A stretch of 64,000 nt of DNA from Pseudomonas fluorescens (GTDB taxonomy: Bacteria > Pseudomonadota > Gammaproteobacteria > Pseudomonadales > Pseudomonadaceae): contig NZ_CP015637.1 of assembly GCF_001708445.1 (NCBI RefSeq), positions 5,953,001 to 6,017,000 on the forward strand. Direction: 5' to 3'. The translations under genes were made by a program, and so were the position numbers. The notes under the pieces were generated by a model. That model ran no database searches, was not told the origin of the DNA, and worked only from the letters and a program-made list of their open reading frames with translations. This document shows, in pieces, positions 62,023-64,000 of the stretch; within the stretch, counting starts at the first letter, position 1; each line of letters begins with the position of its first letter.

Positions 62023-64000
62023 TTATAGCGATGGTTTCTCCGCTGTGCTATCCGAAAAATCCTCAACACTCATACGAAGGAAGGTCGCGGCGAACAGCTC
62101 TGGGGGGAGAGGCAGGCTGACGATGTAGCCTTGCATCTGTTCGCAGCCCTCTGCGGCAAGGAAGGCTTGCTGCGCCGAATTTTCCACGCCCTCGGCGATG
62201 ATGGTGAATTGCATGCTGTGGCCGAGGGCGATGATGGCGCGCACGATGGCGGCGTCGTGAGGGTCGTCGGGCAGGCCGCGGACGAAGGATTGGTCGATCT
62301 TCAGGAAGTCCAGGGGCAGGCGCTTGAGGTAGCTGAGGGACGAATAGCCGGTGCCGAAGTCATCAATCGCCAGTTGTACGCCCAGGCGCTTGAGCTGATG
62401 CAGCACATCGAGGGCTTCTTCGGCCTGGCTCATGATGAAGTTCTCGGTGATCTCCAGTTGCAGGCAGCCAGGTTCCAGGTGGTACTCGCGCAGCAATTGC
62501 TCGATGCGTGACAGCAGGTTGGGGTGGCGCAGTTGGGCGCCGGCGAGGTTGACCGACAGGGGGCCGAAGCCATCGAAGGCGGTTTGCCAGGCGTGCATTT
62601 GTCGACACGCCTGTTCCAGCACCCAGTCGCCAATCTGCAGGATCATGCCGTTTTCTTCGGCCAGGGCGATAAAGTGTTCCGGCGCTACATCGCCGAATGT
62701 CGGGTGGTGCCAGCGGATCAGTGCCTCGGCCCCGATCAGTTCCTGCGTGAGCAGGCTCAGTTTTGGTTGGTAATACAGGCTCAATTCATCGCGTTCGATG
62801 GCGCGCCGCAGTTCGTGCTCCAGCGCTACGCGTTCATTGGCCTGGGCCGTGAGGTCGCGGGTGTAGCTTTCGACCCGGTTACGGCCCTTGGCCTTGGAGC
62901 GGTACATCGCGGCGTCGGCGTTTTTGACCAAGGTGGCCACGTCGGTGCCGTCCTGGGGGTAGAGGCTGGTGCCAATACTGGCGCTGATAAAGAACTCGTG
63001 TTCACCGGCCTGGAACGGCGGGGTGAAGCAGTCCAGCAGTTTGTTGGCCAAGTGTTGTGCATCGCTCGCTTGTTGCAGGCCGGGCAGCAGGATGATGAAT
63101 TCGTCACCCCCCAGGCGTGCGACGGTGTCGATGTCGCGCAACTGCTCCTTGAGACGTACGGCGATGTCCTTGAGCAGCAGGTCGCCGATGGGGTGACCGA
63201 GGCTGTCGTTGATATGTTTGAAGCGGTCCAGGTCGAGGAACAGCACCGCGCCCTGGCTGCCGGTTTCCTGCTGGCAGTTGATGGCGGCCTGTAATCGACT
63301 TTCAAACAACGTGCGGTTGGGCAGGCCGGTCAGGGGGTCGTGGTGTGCCTGATAGTCGAGGCGGGCCTGGGCGTGCTTGAGGCTGGAGATGTCGGCGAAC
63401 ACGGCGACAAAATGCGTGATCAACTGGTCGCGGTTGCGCACGGCGCTGATGGTCAGCCAACTGGGATACACCTCACCGTTCTTGCGACGGTTGGAAATTT
63501 CGCCTTGCCAGTGCCCATGGGCAGTCAACTGGTGCCACATGGCGGCATAAAAGGCGCTGTCGTGCAGGCCCGAGGCGAGCAGGCGCGGCGTGTGGCCGAG
63601 GGCCTCGGCTTCGCTGTAGCCGGTGATTTCGCTGAAGGCGCGGTTGACGGCGCTGATGTTCTGCCGGGTGTCGGTGATCAATACGCCTTCGGCGGTGCTC
63701 TCGAAAACCGTTGCGGCCTGTTGCAGTTTTTCCTGCATCTGTTGGCGTTCGGTGATGTCCCGAGCGATGGTCAACATGCAGTCATCACCGCCAATGGGCA
63801 GCGGGCGGCTGGACACTTCACAAAGCCGAGTCTGCCCGTCGTTGCGGCGGATGTGACAGATGAAGTCGCGGACAAACCCGTCGCGCTGCATCAGCTCGAT
63901 CATGTGTTTGCGTTCGTTGAGGTCGACCCAGATGCCCAGGTCCAGGGTCGACTGGTCCAGGGACGTCGCGCTGGTAAAGCCGGTAATGCGGCTGAACCCC
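62023..64000 (-). CDS. PAS-GGDEF-EAL cyclic-di-GMP signalling protein (5' end outside window)
   Basis: Open frame continues through 64000 without a start, so the N-terminus is missing. Present: the end of one PAS domain (FSRITGFTSATSLDQ, LGIWVDLNERKHM), a second PAS domain with FESTAEGVLITDT and AFSEITGYSEAEALG, a GGDEF domain with intact ARLGGDEFIILL, and an EAL domain with GAEALIRWHHP, LEITENFIM, DDFGTGYSSLSYL and IAEGVEN. Key EAL residues appear intact, so phosphodiesterase activity is likely; the GGDEF motif is also complete. No membrane segment in the visible part. Confidence 0.93.
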   Translation of the reverse strand, partial: GFSRITGFTSATSLDQSTLDLGIWVDLNERKHMIELMQRDGFVRDFICHIRRNDGQTRLCEVSSRPLPIGGDDCMLTIARDITERQQMQEKLQQAATVFESTAEGVLITDTRQNISAVNRAFSEITGYSEAEALGHTPRLLASGLHDSAFYAAMWHQLTAHGHWQGEISNRRKNGEVYPSWLTISAVRNRDQLITHFVAVFADISSLKHAQARLDYQAHHDPLTGLPNRTLFESRLQAAINCQQETGSQGAVLFLDLDRFKHINDSLGHPIGDLLLKDIAVRLKEQLRDIDTVARLGGDEFIILLPGLQQASDAQHLANKLLDCFTPPFQAGEHEFFISASIGTSLYPQDGTDVATLVKNADAAMYRSKAKGRNRVESYTRDLTAQANERVALEHELRRAIERDELSLYYQPKLSLLTQELIGAEALIRWHHPTFGDVAPEHFIALAEENGMILQIGDWVLEQACRQMHAWQTAFDGFGPLSVNLAGAQLRHPNLLSRIEQLLREYHLEPGCLQLEITENFIMSQAEEALDVLHQLKRLGVQLAIDDFGTGYSSLSYLKRLPLDFLKIDQSFVRGLPDDPHDAAIVRAIIALGHSMQFTIIAEGVENSAQQAFLAAEGCEQMQGYIVSLPLPPELFAATFLRMSVEDFSDSTAEKPSL

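Noticed and set aside
1..64000. CRISPR array or cas genes
   Set aside because: No regularly spaced repeats were seen; the repeats present are REPINs, att copies and the 18-bp palindromes.

Overview
The window is a piece of chromosome from a fluorescent Pseudomonas (P. fluorescens group by gene content). The evidence is the bioBFHCD operon followed by three 'fadE-like' acyl-CoA dehydrogenases in the same order as P. aeruginosa PA0500-PA0508, a pqqFABCDE cluster next to davA/davB lysine catabolism genes as in P. putida, a Gac-controlled RsmY-type small RNA, and many typical Pseudomonas REP doublets (REPINs). The backbone is GC-rich and densely packed. Both ends are cut: creC lacks its 5' end and a PAS-GGDEF-EAL gene lacks its 5' end.

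Layout. 1-2.5 kb: creC-creD envelope/carbon-source signalling. 2.7-9 kb: a GST, then an iron-uptake unit transcribed leftwards (fecI, fecR, TonB receptor with signalling domain, PepSY membrane protein, 60-aa membrane partner). 9-12.4 kb: a DnaQ-like exonuclease coupled to a CBS/DUF294 nucleotidyltransferase, and a stand-alone receiver. 12.5-21.7 kb: glcB, a GcvR-like ACT protein, rarD, srkA, a Tat-exported PhoX-type phosphatase, a ModE-like regulator, comF. 21.7-26.3 kb: overlapping biotin operon bioB-F-H-C-D. 26.4-34.2 kb: fatty-acid oxidation, three paralogous ~600-aa acyl-CoA dehydrogenases with a diguanylate cyclase between them and a PsrA-like operator in front. 34.2-34.4 kb: rsmY with a perfect GacA box. 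34.4-46 kb: LysR, class III aminotransferase, a Pmp3 peptide missed by longer-ORF filters, the pqq cluster with a terminator between pqqA and pqqB, davA-davB and a Lrp regulator. 46-49.3 kb: LysR, a VOC protein, and an orphan two-domain ArsA ATPase.

49.6-62.0 kb is a 12.4-kb integrated mobile element. It is bounded by a perfect 49-bp direct repeat of the 3' end of a CAU-anticodon tRNA gene. The complete tRNA lies at the right end; the left copy is only the displaced 3' half with the original tRNA terminator. The element brings its own replacement terminator 46 bp beyond the tRNA. A 20-bp sequence next to the integrase is repeated (19/20) near the right end and probably marks integrase arm sites. 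The element is AT-rich and encodes a tyrosine integrase; a PD-(D/E)XK nuclease-like protein facing an XRE regulator; a membrane protein; a ColE1-style mobilisation cassette (mobC, relaxase mobA, with mobB- and mobD-like genes nested inside mobA in another frame); a P2 gpA-like HUH replication protein; an AlpA-like regulator; and a translationally coupled three-gene cargo operon (TIGR04255-like protein, HTH protein, unknown protein). The relaxase has an in-frame TAG that separates its catalytic tyrosine from its metal-binding motif.

The best candidates for undescribed biology are the three-gene cargo operon at 59.3-61.7 kb, the nuclease/XRE pair at 51.2-52.5 kb, and the combination of ColE1-type mobilisation with a phage-type rolling-circle initiator in one tRNA-integrated element.
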